Shown: positions 9,604 through 18,772, counted from the stretch's first letter. The stretch is 64,000 bases of DNA from Noviherbaspirillum soli (GCF_015352955.1 NZ_JACYOX010000001.1:1-64000); one strand, 5' to 3'. Notes: generated by a model from the letters alone, not told the origin. Made by a program: numbers and translations.

Positions 9604-9828
9604 ATGACTACCCAAGAGCAGATTGCCATCAGCACCATTCCCGCCGCGGCGACCCGGTTTGCGCGGCGCGACTTTCTCAGCGCCCACATCGTCGAAGTGG
9701 GCATCCTGTTGCAGGAACAATTCGGCGTTGAACACGCGGCCGCCTTCCTGAAGGACAACTTCATCCACCTTGATGTAGCAATGCGGGTGCTGCTGCGTCC
9801 TTCCGAGCGTCGCCGGCCGCAGGCCTGA
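9604..9828 (+). CDS. Small hypothetical protein behind a sigma-54 promoter
   Basis: Seventy-four residues from the ATG at 9604; an in-frame ATG at 9592 would add four. An AAGAGAGA stretch at 9582-9590 is the only ribosome-site candidate: it sits well for neither start, being close to the first and far from the second. The protein looks helical (FLSAHIVEVGILLQEQFGVEHAAAFLKDN) with a basic tail (RPSERRRPQ). No signal peptide, cysteines or PEP-CTERM tail are present, and no DSL phosphopantetheine site, so it is neither an exosortase substrate nor an acyl carrier protein. I do not recognise the family. The sigma-54 promoter 125 bases upstream is the best clue to its role. Confidence 0.7.
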   Translation: MTTQEQIAISTIPAAATRFARRDFLSAHIVEVGILLQEQFGVEHAAAFLKDNFIHLDVAMRVLLRPSERRRPQA

Positions 9829-9852
9829 ACTTAAGCCCTTAAGCTGCCCGCT

Positions 9853-10617
9853 TTATTTTCCCTGAAGCAGGCGGCTGATGTAATTTCCCGGAATCGCATA
9901 CGCAATGCCGCTCGGATTGCTGACCGCGTTTTCCTTGACTCCCTTGACATAGACCATATTGATGATGCCCACCACGCCACCGGTGGCCGGGTCGAACAGC
10001 GGGCTGCCGCTGTTGCCTGGATAAGCGGTGGCATCGAGCTGGAACACCATCAGCGACGAGCGCTGGATCTGGGCGATCATCTTGGCATCGAGCCGGCTGG
10101 CGGTGGATGCCGGCATCGCCAGCGGCGTATGGGCCGACAGCATCGCGCGATGGGTCACATGGCGCATTCCCAGCAGCATGCCGAGCGGGAAGCCAGTAAA
10201 GCCCAGCATCTGGCCTTCCTCGACCTTGTCCGAATCCTGCAGCTTCAGCACCGGAAGCGGCGTGCCGCTGATGCGCAGATGGGCCAGGTCATGCTCCTTG
10301 TCGACTGCCGCCACGGTAGCCGTGCGAAACACCGGTGCCGCGCCTTCCCCGGTAATGATGCCCAGCATTTCCTTCTGCTCCGTGTTCAGTGCCGCCGGCA
10401 GCACGTGGGCGTTGGTGATCACGCTCAGGCCATCGCCCACGGCGAAGCCGGTGCCGCGGAAGTCGGCCGATGGGCTGCGGGTTTGCTGGAAGGTGCCAAT
10501 GGCAACGACTGCCGGCTTGACGCGCTTGATCACCTCCACCATTTCCTGGGCCTGCACGGGCAGGGCGGCCAACATGGCGATGGCGAGCAGGCAGGCACGG
10601 CGACGACGGAGAAACAT
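9853..10617 (-). CDS. Secreted trypsin-like serine protease
   Basis: A 254-residue protein with a classical signal peptide (basic MFLRRRR, hydrophobic core, AQA cleavage near residue 23). The S1 catalytic triad can be seen: His in VITNAHVLP, Asp in KEHDLAHLRI and Ser in YPGNSGSPLFD, followed by GGVVGIINMVYVKG. It resembles the protease half of HtrA/DegP but is too short for a PDZ domain, so it is a single-domain periplasmic or exported protease. It is convergent with the small gene at 9604, with 24 bases between the stops. Substrate unknown. Confidence 0.88.
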   Translation of the reverse strand: MFLRRRRACLLAIAMLAALPVQAQEMVEVIKRVKPAVVAIGTFQQTRSPSADFRGTGFAVGDGLSVITNAHVLPAALNTEQKEMLGIITGEGAAPVFRTATVAAVDKEHDLAHLRISGTPLPVLKLQDSDKVEEGQMLGFTGFPLGMLLGMRHVTHRAMLSAHTPLAMPASTASRLDAKMIAQIQRSSLMVFQLDATAYPGNSGSPLFDPATGGVVGIINMVYVKGVKENAVSNPSGIAYAIPGNYISRLLQGK

Positions 10618-10686
10618 GGAAAACCCCTTAATTAAACAGACACAGTGAAGGAAGAGAGTAAGCGCCGGGCGCTGGCCGTGTAGACT

Positions 10687-11478
10687 TTAATCGCCAGCCG
10701 CGTGATATCGCCAGCGATACCATGCGATGCCGATCAGCTCATAGATTGCATACCAGGATTGCCGCAAGCCTTCCGCGCTCGGCAGAAACGCTGAAAACCC
10801 CAGCGGCGGGTGGCTGAAAAACAGGGTAGGGGCGGCGACCACCACCAGGCCGGCGCGCTGGAAGGCATTGCGGGCGCGCGGCATGTGCATTGCGTCGGTC
10901 ACTAGCAGGATGCGCGTGACGGCTTCAGGCCGCAGCACCTGGGCGCTGAAACTGGCGTTTTCGGCCGTATTCCTGGACTGGCCCTCGATCCATTTCACCG
11001 GCACGCCGAAATCCTCGCGCAGCGCCGCGGCCATCGCGTCCGCCTTCGACCAGGCGTTGTCGTCCACCACGCCATTGCCGCCCGACACCAGCACCGGCAG
11101 CCTGGTTTCGCGCTGCAGCCGCGCGGCATAGCGCAGCCGCCCGAGCGCGACGTAATCCGGAATGTCCCGCCCGCCATATTCCGCCGCATCTCGCAGCCGC
11201 CCCGCGGCCAGCACCACGATGGCCTGGGCGCCGGTATTGTGGACCGCCTGCAGCGGGGCCGTAAGCCGCTCCAGCGGTGCCACGAACAGCCGCGCGCCGG
11301 CAGTGGTCGACAAGACGAACAGCGCCGCCACGGCGCCATAGAACACGACCCGGCCAGCGGCAGGCGACCGGCGCCGCAGCAGCAGCCCGAGCAGCATCAG
11401 GAGGAACAGGCTGCTGGGCGGCAGTATCAGTTCACGGGGAAGATCAGCCAGCGTTGCCAGCACAGCGGTCATGCTCAT
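10687..11478 (-). CDS. YdcF/ElyC-family (DUF218) envelope protein
   Basis: Inner-membrane protein of 263 residues with two N-terminal hydrophobic segments (LFLLMLLGLLL and VVFYGAVAALFVLSTTAG) and a DUF218 domain: AIVVLAAGRLRD, LPVLVSGGNG, WIEGQSRNTAENASF, ILLVTDAMHMPRARNAF. The SanA/ElyC/YdcF family is linked to envelope carbon or peptidoglycan homeostasis; the exact reaction is unknown. I place the start at 11478, where CAGGAACGCAATG gives a ribosome site, rather than the in-frame ATG at 11496. It lies next to the protease in the same direction, 69 bases upstream of it. Confidence 0.85.
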   Translation of the reverse strand: MSMTAVLATLADLPRELILPPSSLFLLMLLGLLLRRRSPAAGRVVFYGAVAALFVLSTTAGARLFVAPLERLTAPLQAVHNTGAQAIVVLAAGRLRDAAEYGGRDIPDYVALGRLRYAARLQRETRLPVLVSGGNGVVDDNAWSKADAMAAALREDFGVPVKWIEGQSRNTAENASFSAQVLRPEAVTRILLVTDAMHMPRARNAFQRAGLVVVAAPTLFFSHPPLGFSAFLPSAEGLRQSWYAIYELIGIAWYRWRYHAAGD

Positions 11479-11586
11479 TGCGTTCCTGCGCTCCATCGGA
11501 AAATGCGCGCCAAGTAGATACCATGCGTGCGATTGCCGTCAAGCAGGATCATCAACAAAAGCTTGCCGAAAACTCATCCAATTCCC

Positions 11587-11614
11587 TTGAAGCCATAAAC
11601 CGCCATGCTAGAAT
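11587..11614 (+). promoter_or_regulatory. Sigma-70-type promoter of tRNA-Leu
   Basis: A -35 box TTGAAG (11587-11592), a 16-base spacer and a -10 box TAGAAT (11609-11614) end 14 bases before the tRNA. Confidence 0.6.
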
Positions 11615-11628
11615 CTCGTCCTCACTCG

Positions 11629-11721
11629 GCCCGAGTGGTGAAATTGGTAGACACAGCGGACTTAAAATCCGCCGCTTACCCGAGAGGGGGCGTACCGGTT
11701 CGATTCCGGTCTCGGGCACCA
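11629..11721 (+). tRNA. tRNA-Leu (anticodon UAA)
   Basis: A complete 93-base class II tRNA. The acceptor arms GCCCGAG and CTCGGGC pair fully, CCA is encoded, the anticodon arm GCGGA-CTTAAAA-TCCGC gives anticodon TAA, the variable arm is long, and the T arm is ACCGG-TTCGATT-CCGGT. It reads UUA/UUG leucine codons. The AT-rich island begins immediately after it, as is common for integration next to tRNA genes, but no second copy of its 3' end was seen at the far side. Confidence 0.97.
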
Positions 11722-12203
11722 GGTTATCCAACACAATGACAAAATCCGTATTTCCTCTCGGGAAAGTGAGAATTTTTGTTTTCTCACACTTTACAAGACA
11801 GTTTTAGACGCCAGGAAGCCAACGGTATCCACTTGCGGCGATTCCTGAGCCTTATTTGTATTGGAATAACAATTCAAGTAAAGCTTATGCAATCCTCCGC
11901 ATGGTTTGTGGTAAGCACGCACGTGGCCTTTCTCACGGCGAAGAAGGCTTGAAGATTAAGGAATAAGTCGGCTAGCACTTTAGAATCTTTGCCGTCGAGC
12001 GGATACATGATTTGATAAGTAGATTTCGCCATGTATTAATCTGTTGCGAAAAGTCGATGAGTACTTATATTGGCCTTCTTTATCTACCTTGGGAAATTTG
12101 TACCGAGTCTGCAATTGGTCTCTTGAAGTAGGTGTTAGATACAAAACTCTAACCGGGCCTTTCGCTAGATGGTATAGTTTCTATAAAATAACTAGGGTGG
12201 GCT
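11722..12203. other. AT-rich intergenic stretch after tRNA-Leu
   Basis: No convincing coding frame, RNA or repeat was found in these 482 bases. They probably contain the promoter of the acyltransferase at 12204. Confidence 0.5.
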
Positions 12204-13322
12204 ATGAAAAAAGGACATACTGAACTGGAAGTGCCTCCAGCACACACTAGAAACGCATTTGATTTCATTCGATTTATAGCGGCGTTCGGTGTCTTGTATT
12301 CGCATAGTTTTCCCTTGACTGGCCTACCTGACCACAAATATTTTGCCGGCTTGAGCATTGGTGCCCTCTGTGTATTTGTGTTCTTTTCGATCAGCGGCGC
12401 CCTCGTCATGCGAAGTTGGGAGCGCTCCCCAAATCTTTATAATTTTTTACGTAATCGCATCCTGCGAATTTTTCCTGGACTGTTTGTCTGCCTTATTTTT
12501 TCGGCATTCTTGGTCGGGCCTTTTGTTAGTACGCAACCCTTCGCCGATTACGTGGTGAGCCTGAGTCCATACCAGTACGTCTTGTCGGGCTTAATCATGT
12601 TCACGGACGAGCACAGCACAATTCAAAACGTTTTTAGCCTTAACCCATATCCAAACACCCTCAACGGATCACTGTGGACTATCCGCTATGAAGTTTTTAT
12701 GTACCTTGTGCTTGCAGTCTTGTGCGTTACGTTCAGGAGAAAAACCTTGGCGATTGGCACTATGCTTTTTGTCTTCATCGTCGTCTGGTTTAGCGGAAAA
12801 TTTTCAGGAATGTACGATCCAGGAGAGATTTTTTGGCGTCTACATGTTGTCGGTATGGGCGGCGCGTTGCTCAAGATAGCACCATTTTTTTTGATCGGAG
12901 CACTTCTGGCACGTACTCCACGAGAAGGCTTTCGCCCGCTACTTGCAGTCGTGGGGCTAGTAGTTACATATTTCTTTAAACATTCCGATTATGGCATTGC
13001 CATGCTTTGGGCAGCACTTCCCTATGCAGTTCTCACTGCTGCATATCATTTACCAAAAATCTTCAACCGCTTCGGAAAGTATGGCGATTTTTCTTATGGG
13101 ATTTACTTGTACGCTTTCCCAGTGCAGCAGACGTTGACTTGGTGTGGCATCACAGTCGTGTGGCAGCACGTCGTATTAAGCACCTTCATCACGCTGCTTC
13201 TCGCTGTCCTTTCCTGGAAACTTATCGAATCTCCAGTATTGCAAATAAAGCAGCGGAATAGGACCGTGTTATCGGAATCGAATTCTCCACTCGCACACGG
13301 GCCTGGAACTGTCAGTCAGTGA
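12204..13322 (+). CDS. Acyltransferase 3 family protein (OafA-like)
   Basis: An integral membrane acyltransferase of 372 residues with about ten hydrophobic segments. The opening ARNAFDFIRFIAAFGVLYSHSFPLTG carries the family Arg and His (RFIAAFGVLYSH). The later FFSISGALVMRSW, LRNRILRIFPGLFVC and NGSLWTIRYEVFMY blocks are typical of the group. Members O-acetylate lipopolysaccharide or exopolysaccharide sugars. The ATG at 12204 follows AGGGTGGG. Codon use is AT-rich compared with genes outside the island. It may be the modifying enzyme for the glycan made by the island glycosyltransferases, but the substrate cannot be read. Confidence 0.85.
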   Translation: MKKGHTELEVPPAHTRNAFDFIRFIAAFGVLYSHSFPLTGLPDHKYFAGLSIGALCVFVFFSISGALVMRSWERSPNLYNFLRNRILRIFPGLFVCLIFSAFLVGPFVSTQPFADYVVSLSPYQYVLSGLIMFTDEHSTIQNVFSLNPYPNTLNGSLWTIRYEVFMYLVLAVLCVTFRRKTLAIGTMLFVFIVVWFSGKFSGMYDPGEIFWRLHVVGMGGALLKIAPFFLIGALLARTPREGFRPLLAVVGLVVTYFFKHSDYGIAMLWAALPYAVLTAAYHLPKIFNRFGKYGDFSYGIYLYAFPVQQTLTWCGITVVWQHVVLSTFITLLLAVLSWKLIESPVLQIKQRNRTVLSESNSPLAHGPGTVSQ

Positions 13323-13841
13323 GCTAGTTAATCTCGCTTTTCGACGGTAGAGCGTTCAGAGTTTGATTAGCGTTGTGGTCCATAATCTGTAAGGAAAAAT
13401 AGTTCGCGGCTTCATCTACCGAAGATTTAACGAATCATCGTTGCTACAGAGGGTTTGACTGCTACTTTTATCTTCAGTTTCCCACTGAATTGCGTCGAAC
13501 TGGCTAGAGCATTTAAAAGCGTTGAGTTATGTCATTGTGCTTGCGTTATTGAAGAAATCGTTCAGATCTTGCTGATAAAACCAGTCTCCATTTGGCATCC
13601 GAAAGTCGCGTGCTCTGGGCGGGTTTCCCGGTATTGAACATTCCGCATTAAATTTCCCAGAGTCCATACGCATTGCAGGCATCAATGATCTTTTGAACTA
13701 TGAATCCATGGCAGAGACTGTAGAAAAAGGGTATGTGCGGGTACTTTTCTAAAGTATGGTTAGACACCGACGTAGTAGCTCTCCACAAGTGGACCTAAAG
13801 TCGACACGTATGTACACAAAGATAAGGTCGGAAAAAATTAT
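13323..13841. other. Gene-free AT-rich gap between convergent acyltransferases
   Basis: A 519-base stretch between two converging genes. A 60-codon frame at 13455-13637 has no ribosome site and no recognisable sequence, so I see no supported feature here. Confidence 0.5.
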
Positions 13842-14912
13842 TTAAAGTGCTAATTCCGCACGTCGTCTGGCCTGAAGTTTTTGCCGCAAATATTGCCGTG
13901 ACGGTACCTCAACAAAACGGTAAAGTAAGGCTGCTATAACGAAGATGGTAGCAACGAGCATGGCGGCGAGAATATTTCTATCTCCAGCGAATCGGGAATC
14001 GACCCATTGGTAGATTTGTATGAGCGGCCAGTGAGACAGGTAAAGAGAAAACGAGATATTTCCCAGCCATAGGGCTATTGGATTGCCGAAAACAAGGTTA
14101 GCGACCGGCCCTGCATTGCATAACGAAAGCACCAGTAAGCCCAAGCCAAACACAGCTCCCCAATGGTAATCAAGGCTATATGCACAGGTTAGTATGATTC
14201 CCAAAGCCAACAAAGTCATCCCTGTGCGCGGTGTAATGTCATTTCTAGCTGCCTTGCACAGAATGCAACCAGCGGTAAATTCGCAGCCCATTCGTAATAT
14301 ACCGAACTTGCCGGCTTCCCCCATATCTTTGGCGCCAAGCATGAACGTCCCTAGAACTAGGAAAGCGAGGAGGGCCAAAGCCAAAGGCACTTCCCAGCCT
14401 TCCCGAACCTGCTTATCGATTGCTACTACGATGAATGGGAATACTAGGTAGCCGAGCCACTCTGCGCTAAGCGACCATGAAGGGACATTCCACATTGATG
14501 AAGTAGAAAGTCCCCAATTATTGATCATCAGCAGCGTTGACAGAAAATTGGTGAAAGAGAAGCCTCCTTGGCGATAAGTTTCGGTAAATCCTGGGAGAAT
14601 CAAGATAGTTGTAGCAAATGTAACCAAGCAAAACAGATGCAAGGGGTAAACCCGAGCCAATCGCAGTCTAAGAAATTGCAGGTGAGCCTTGACCTTGTAA
14701 TGCATGAAATCTGACGCATGGACGTGGTATAGCACCGCGCCGCTTAGAATAAAAAACAGGTCTACACCAAGAAATCCAGTAATGACAAAAGGCGCTGACT
14801 CATGAAGCCCTAACAAGCCTTTAAAGCTCTGGCTGAGGTGAAATAAGACAACCCATACAGATGCGAAGCCGCGGACGCCAGTGAAGGCGGGGATGATTCT
14901 GGGAATTTTCAA
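13842..14912 (-). CDS. Acyltransferase 3 family protein, second copy
   Basis: A membrane acyltransferase of 356 residues. The N-terminus IPAFTGVRGFASVWVVLFHLSQ and GFLGVDLFFILSGAVLYH match the family signature (R...VVLFH and GVDLFFILSG), and VPSWSLSAEWLGYLVFP is a typical later block. About ten hydrophobic segments are present. The first codon appears to be TTG (complement of 14910-14912), with AGGAG only three bases upstream, so the start is uncertain by a few codons. It is distinct in sequence from the acyltransferase at 12204, which it faces, so the two may acylate different sugars. Confidence 0.83.
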   Translation of the reverse strand: MKIPRIIPAFTGVRGFASVWVVLFHLSQSFKGLLGLHESAPFVITGFLGVDLFFILSGAVLYHVHASDFMHYKVKAHLQFLRLRLARVYPLHLFCLVTFATTILILPGFTETYRQGGFSFTNFLSTLLMINNWGLSTSSMWNVPSWSLSAEWLGYLVFPFIVVAIDKQVREGWEVPLALALLAFLVLGTFMLGAKDMGEAGKFGILRMGCEFTAGCILCKAARNDITPRTGMTLLALGIILTCAYSLDYHWGAVFGLGLLVLSLCNAGPVANLVFGNPIALWLGNISFSLYLSHWPLIQIYQWVDSRFAGDRNILAAMLVATIFVIAALLYRFVEVPSRQYLRQKLQARRRAELAL

Positions 14913-15179
14913 GCGCTCCTGTAAAAAATATTGGAAAGCTAACGACCGGGAATTTTCTGTTCAGCATTGGCTGGACAACCTGTGCTGCAATCCACTTTGG
15001 ATTGACCGCTTCGCTACCCATGACTGCTACATTATTGTATTGGTGTCCCATCACTCAGTGATCGTAATCACCTAACCCTGGATTAATAGCCGGGCGGCCG
15101 TCATGACTTGATCAAGTCCGCGCCAGCTGGTTTTGACGCCCGGCTCGCCATTTCCTTTTCGACCAAGGAAGCCTGCCAA

Positions 15180-16399
15180 CTACGCGATGACCCGGATGAC
15201 TTCGTTCACAGTCGGCGGCTTGACTGGCCTCTTTTTCTTCGCCAGCAAATAGGCGTTCCGGATTTCGTCAGCGTCGAAGAACAGCGCGGCATCCAGATCG
15301 GGGCAATCGCTCCCCACCCGGATCAGATACATGATCCGCCGAGCCACCACCATGAATAGCGCCAGTGCTCGTCTCAGACGATCGATGCCCGACAGTTGTA
15401 GCGCTTCGACTTCATATCCATTCTGAGGACATGGAAATCGAGCTCGATTTCCCAGCGTGCCCGATACCACTCGATGAGTCCGACCACTTGCTCCAGCGTA
15501 ACGCCCGGCCGGGTGGTCAGCAGGTGCAACTCGATCGGCTTGACGCCCGTGGGCGCTCCCACTTCGCGCGCGATGATGCAGATGGCGGTAATGCGTTCCC
15601 GTTGCCCGTCCGTGATTTCGACTGACCGACCCCACAAATGTTGGTGCACTGACCGTGCCTTCTGATTGCCACGCCGGGGCGTGGTGAACTCGATTTCGAC
15701 CAGGGCAGCGCCTACCGTCGTGTAGGCCCATAACTTGTCGCCATCGCCTTCTGGCAAGCAGCGGTTATGCTTGGCACGCACCAGCCCAATCGCCCGACGT
15801 ACCCAACTCGCGTGCCCGGCGCATCATGGCCACCAGATCGGCCTCCCGGTCGGCCACGTACGCCAGACGGGTGTCGTGCATGCTGGCTGCGAGCTCGGCC
15901 ACCCGTTCATATCCCTCGATCCAGCGCGTGCTTTCCAGCAGCTGGCCTCGCACGCCTCGCCTATTACGGCTTTCCCGTGCCCACATCCACGGGTCGAGCA
16001 CGCCCAATGACTGACGCATGGGTGTCACCGCCGGGTCGGATGCAGGTACATGCCGCGTTGTGCTTTGTAAGTCAACGGCCCGAGGCCATCGATCGCCTGG
16101 CCGTTGAAATCGAGCTCGATACTGTCCTGAATACACAGCACCACCGGATGCTCGCACATGCGCTGTGCGGTGCGCGCCCAGTGCAGTGCCAGGATGTCGC
16201 GCCACTACACCGCGTCATTGCCCAGAAAGCGGTACGCCACGCAGGTCTCACCCCAGGTGTCACATGCTTGTGGAATGCTGGCGCCCGGCTGCGCCGAAAA
16301 TCGTTCCGTCAGTTTTCTCGCTACCTTGTTGAGGCAACCATCTCCGAGGTTCAGTTTGGCGAACTCCTGCTTGGTCCAGCTCGGCGTTGTCTGGTCCAC
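15180..16399 (-). pseudogene. Decayed IS4-family (IS50/Tn5-group) transposase
   Basis: Minus-strand reading shows a Tn5-like transposase broken into pieces. The N-terminal part WTKQEFAKLNLGDGCLNKVA and RFSAQPGASIPQACDTWGET reads to a TAG at 16205-16207. The same frame resumes with WRDILALHWARTAQRM and the first catalytic Asp in VLCIQDSIELDF. Frameshifts near 16030, 15785 and 15420 then separate SLGVLDPWMWARES, the second Asp in YVADREADL, YRARWEIELDFHVLR and the C-terminal NGYEVEALQL piece. The Y..R...E signature is kept but the usual following Lys is Arg. With one nonsense codon and at least three frameshifts it cannot make active transposase. A likely GTG start is at 16397-16399. Confidence 0.8.
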
Positions 16400-16528
16400 G
16401 GCGTCACCCGAAAATCCAAAAGTAAACGCCTTATGGCCAAAGTAAACAAGGCCGGGCTTGCAAAAAAACAAGGCCGGGTTTAAAAAACTTCGAGGGCCGT
16501 CTGCACCCGCGCTACGATACGCAGCCCG

Positions 16529-16548
16529 GCGTTGTGCATAACGATATG
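16529..16548. repeat. Possible terminal inverted repeat of the IS remnant
   Basis: GCGTTGTGCATAACGATATG resembles the inner part of IS50-group ends (TTGTGTATAAGAG pattern). It lies 130 bases outside the transposase start. No matching partner was found on the other side near 15070-15180, so this is tentative. Confidence 0.3.
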
Positions 16549-16551
16549 GGT

Positions 16552-17439
16552 TTACATATGTGCCAACTTTGCTAGAGACCGCTTTAGCCGCTGTGCGCCC
16601 TTAAGAAGTAGGGCAGAATTCTTTTTTGCGGCGTTCAGCTTAATAATTGGCATTTTCAACGCAGAATAATGCGTCCTTAAAATTCCTTGAGGATCAGTTG
16701 GCTTGTATATGCTGTACTCAAAGCCAAGTTCCGCATTATTATCAACGATGCGGCAGCGATGCTTGGATTGCAGACGGTTGATTGCGATCGTGTAAGCAAT
16801 GGGGCCGGTTACCCGCAACACGCCGTACCTTCCAACGTCGTGCAACGCAGGATTGTACTTGTCGATATTCGCAAGGACCGTTTCGATCACGGCCTTCAGA
16901 AACGGGTGGCCCGGCGCACAGGCAATGTGCCATTGTTGGTATTCGCCCTGCGCCATCCCGATCAACTCTTCATGCATTCCCCACCCGTCGTATTGTTCCC
17001 CTGCGCCATTTTTCCAATGCGACAGCAGGTAGCAGTCTTCGGGCATGATGGTTTCATCTAACGGTTTATTCAGCGAACTTTTGATGTCAAGATAGACGCC
17101 GCCGCATTTGTACATCAGGAGATAGCGGAAAAGATCCGCACGTGCAGCGCCGTAGGTATTGTCGATGCGGCAAAAGTAGTTCCACACTAGCCGAGGATAG
17201 TTAGACGTGATGAAATGTTCTATATCGGTGTCGTCATAAAAGCGATATTTCCAACCGGGATTTAAGGCTTTGAGCCGGTTAACGTTGTTCTGGAGTTCTG
17301 GCGAGAGGACTTTATCATAGAACGTTTGATGGATTATTTTTGGGATTCCCACGCCCTCCGCAATGGCGGGCACCTTGCTGCCGGTAGGGATCGTATTGAG
17401 CTGAGGAAAAAGGTTTATTGCTGTTCGCACTGATACCAC
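16552..17439 (-). CDS. Glycosyltransferase, DXD sugar-binding family (GT32-like)
   Basis: A protein of up to 295 residues with the Gly_transf_sug pattern: IPKIIHQTFYDK, LNPGWKYRFYDDTDIEHFI, then ARADLFRYLLMYKCGGVYLDIKSSL, where GGVYLDIKS contains the DXD metal/nucleotide-sugar site. This matches the OCH1-like and capsular polysaccharide glycosyltransferases. The first possible codon is GTG at 17439, but a GTG at 17430 has the better ribosome site (AGGTGG), so the N-terminus may be three residues shorter. It starts just beyond the IS remnant and shares no operon with its neighbours. The donor sugar is unknown. Confidence 0.82.
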   Translation of the reverse strand: MVSVRTAINLFPQLNTIPTGSKVPAIAEGVGIPKIIHQTFYDKVLSPELQNNVNRLKALNPGWKYRFYDDTDIEHFITSNYPRLVWNYFCRIDNTYGAARADLFRYLLMYKCGGVYLDIKSSLNKPLDETIMPEDCYLLSHWKNGAGEQYDGWGMHEELIGMAQGEYQQWHIACAPGHPFLKAVIETVLANIDKYNPALHDVGRYGVLRVTGPIAYTIAINRLQSKHRCRIVDNNAELGFEYSIYKPTDPQGILRTHYSALKMPIIKLNAAKKNSALLLKGAQRLKRSLAKLAHM

Positions 17440-17551
17440 CTGGTAGTTTTTCTTATAGCTAGTAGGTTATTTAATATTTCGCGCAGAGAATAAATTGGGC
17501 GATGCATTTTGCCATATGCTTACGGGTTTGGTCCCGCGGTGTGAAGATGTA

Positions 17552-17597
17552 TCGTATAAGCAATTGCGGAAGAATCGTATAAGCAATTGCGGAAGAA
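17552..17597. repeat. Perfect 23-base tandem duplication
   Basis: The unit at 17552-17574, beginning TCGTATAAGCAATTGC, is repeated exactly at 17575-17597 with no spacer. Two copies only. Confidence 0.95.
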
Positions 17598-17808
17598 CAT
17601 GTTATTAAACAGATTTTTAGCAGAGACCCCGCGCGACCGATGTAATGCATCGAGCAACAGAGCATAGTCGAGCGGCACGCTACGCCGTTGGTCTGAGGTC
17701 CGACTGATAGGTGTTTGTTCCTAATAAAAGATTTAGCCAGAACTTCTAGGCCTTCATTTGGCTCATTGCACTAGACATGTAATAGGTCTGCTGCAGTGGA
17801 CCAAACGA

Positions 17809-17842
17809 AAAAGGCGGACTGTCGAGTTTCACTCGCCTTTTT
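17809..17842 (-). terminator. Rho-independent terminator of the GT2 gene
   Basis: Read on the minus strand, GGCG pairs with CGCC around an inner GAGT-GAA-ACTC hairpin, followed by CTTTTTCG. It directly follows the stop of the glycosyltransferase at 17843. Confidence 0.6.
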
Positions 17843-18772
17843 TCATTCCATTTTAGAAAAGAAACTCTCCTGCAAAGCCTTTATGTTACGCATATCATTT
17901 GGCACCCAACGCAGGGCTGATATTGCGGAGATGATCGCCCGTAACTTATTTCCATTATTTGCATAAGCTTTGGAAAGCAGTCGCAAATTGGCGGCGTGCT
18001 GCCAACGTAGTTGCTTTTTGTAAGGGTAAAATTGTTTATCCTTCAGTAACAGTAGAGACGCTTTAGGCATTGCTTGCGCACCCCGAAACGTATCTTTCGT
18101 CATTGACTCATGGTGCCGACGTAAATATAAACAGGGTTTAGGTGTCCAATAAAGGTCAGCGTATCGCGAAAGAACCAAACAAAAATGTATGTCTTCTCCG
18201 TAAGTTAGCTTTTCCCCTAATAATCCTGTTTCAGCAAAAACGTCCTTACGTACTAACATTGCACCTAAAACTGGGAGCATTGGCCACTCAAGCATTTCCT
18301 TTGTGGGACGACTTAAATGGTACAAGCTTGGCGCTATTACTTTTCCTACATTCTGAATCGTTGCGAAATGATTTTCGTGAGAAAGCTCGTTTGGGCGACG
18401 CATTTCTAGAATATCAGCTAATAGCCAACGTGCCTCGGGTATTTGCTTTATAACGTTTATACGGTGTTCCATCGTGCCTGGAGCCATAATGTCGTCGGCA
18501 TCCAAAAAACCGACCCAATCGCCGGTTGCAACTCGAAGTCCAGCGTTGCGCGCCTTCGCAGGGCCGCCATTTTCTGTCTGTCGTATTACTCGTATCTGGG
18601 GATCTTTTTCAAAGCCGTCAAGTAGGCTCAACGTGACCTCATCCGTCGACTTATCGTCGACTAGCAGAATTTCGAGTTCGTAACCTTCTGCGGTATTATT
18701 AAGCGCTGATTGTACTGCCTCTCGTAAAAACGTTCCTGCGTTGAATACCGGGACAATAATGCTAACCTTCAT
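17843..18772 (-). CDS. Family 2 glycosyltransferase (paralogue of the gene at 20464)
   Basis: GT-A fold transferase of 309 residues. It starts MKVSIIVPVFNAGTFLREAV, then EILLVDDKSTDE, GGPAKARNAGLRVATGDWVGFLDADDIM, with DDK and DADD as nucleotide-sugar/metal sites, and ends with GEDIHFCLVLSRYADLYW and RRHHESMTKD. The ATG at 18772 begins the conserved N-terminus; in-frame codons up to 18886 add no family sequence. Its C-terminal half is plainly related to the plus-strand transferase at 20464 (shared EDIHFCLVL, HESMTK and PNDMR blocks), so the two come from one duplication and now lie in opposite orientation. Likely adds a sugar to a surface glycan. Confidence 0.87.
   Translation of the reverse strand: MKVSIIVPVFNAGTFLREAVQSALNNTAEGYELEILLVDDKSTDEVTLSLLDGFEKDPQIRVIRQTENGGPAKARNAGLRVATGDWVGFLDADDIMAPGTMEHRINVIKQIPEARWLLADILEMRRPNELSHENHFATIQNVGKVIAPSLYHLSRPTKEMLEWPMLPVLGAMLVRKDVFAETGLLGEKLTYGEDIHFCLVLSRYADLYWTPKPCLYLRRHHESMTKDTFRGAQAMPKASLLLLKDKQFYPYKKQLRWQHAANLRLLSKAYANNGNKLRAIISAISALRWVPNDMRNIKALQESFFSKME

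Larger units (their letters stand above)
17440..17842. other. Gene-free island gap with tandem repeat and terminator
   Basis: A 403-base stretch. It holds a 23-base perfect tandem duplication and a terminator-like hairpin, annotated separately, and no credible coding frame. Confidence 0.5.

Noticed and set aside
9604-9828. The small gene as the exosortase-associated acyl carrier protein
   Set aside because: It lacks the DSL phosphopantetheine site and the acidic helix pattern of carrier proteins.
17552-17597. Start of a CRISPR array
   Set aside because: Only two units without spacers between them, and no cas genes in the window.
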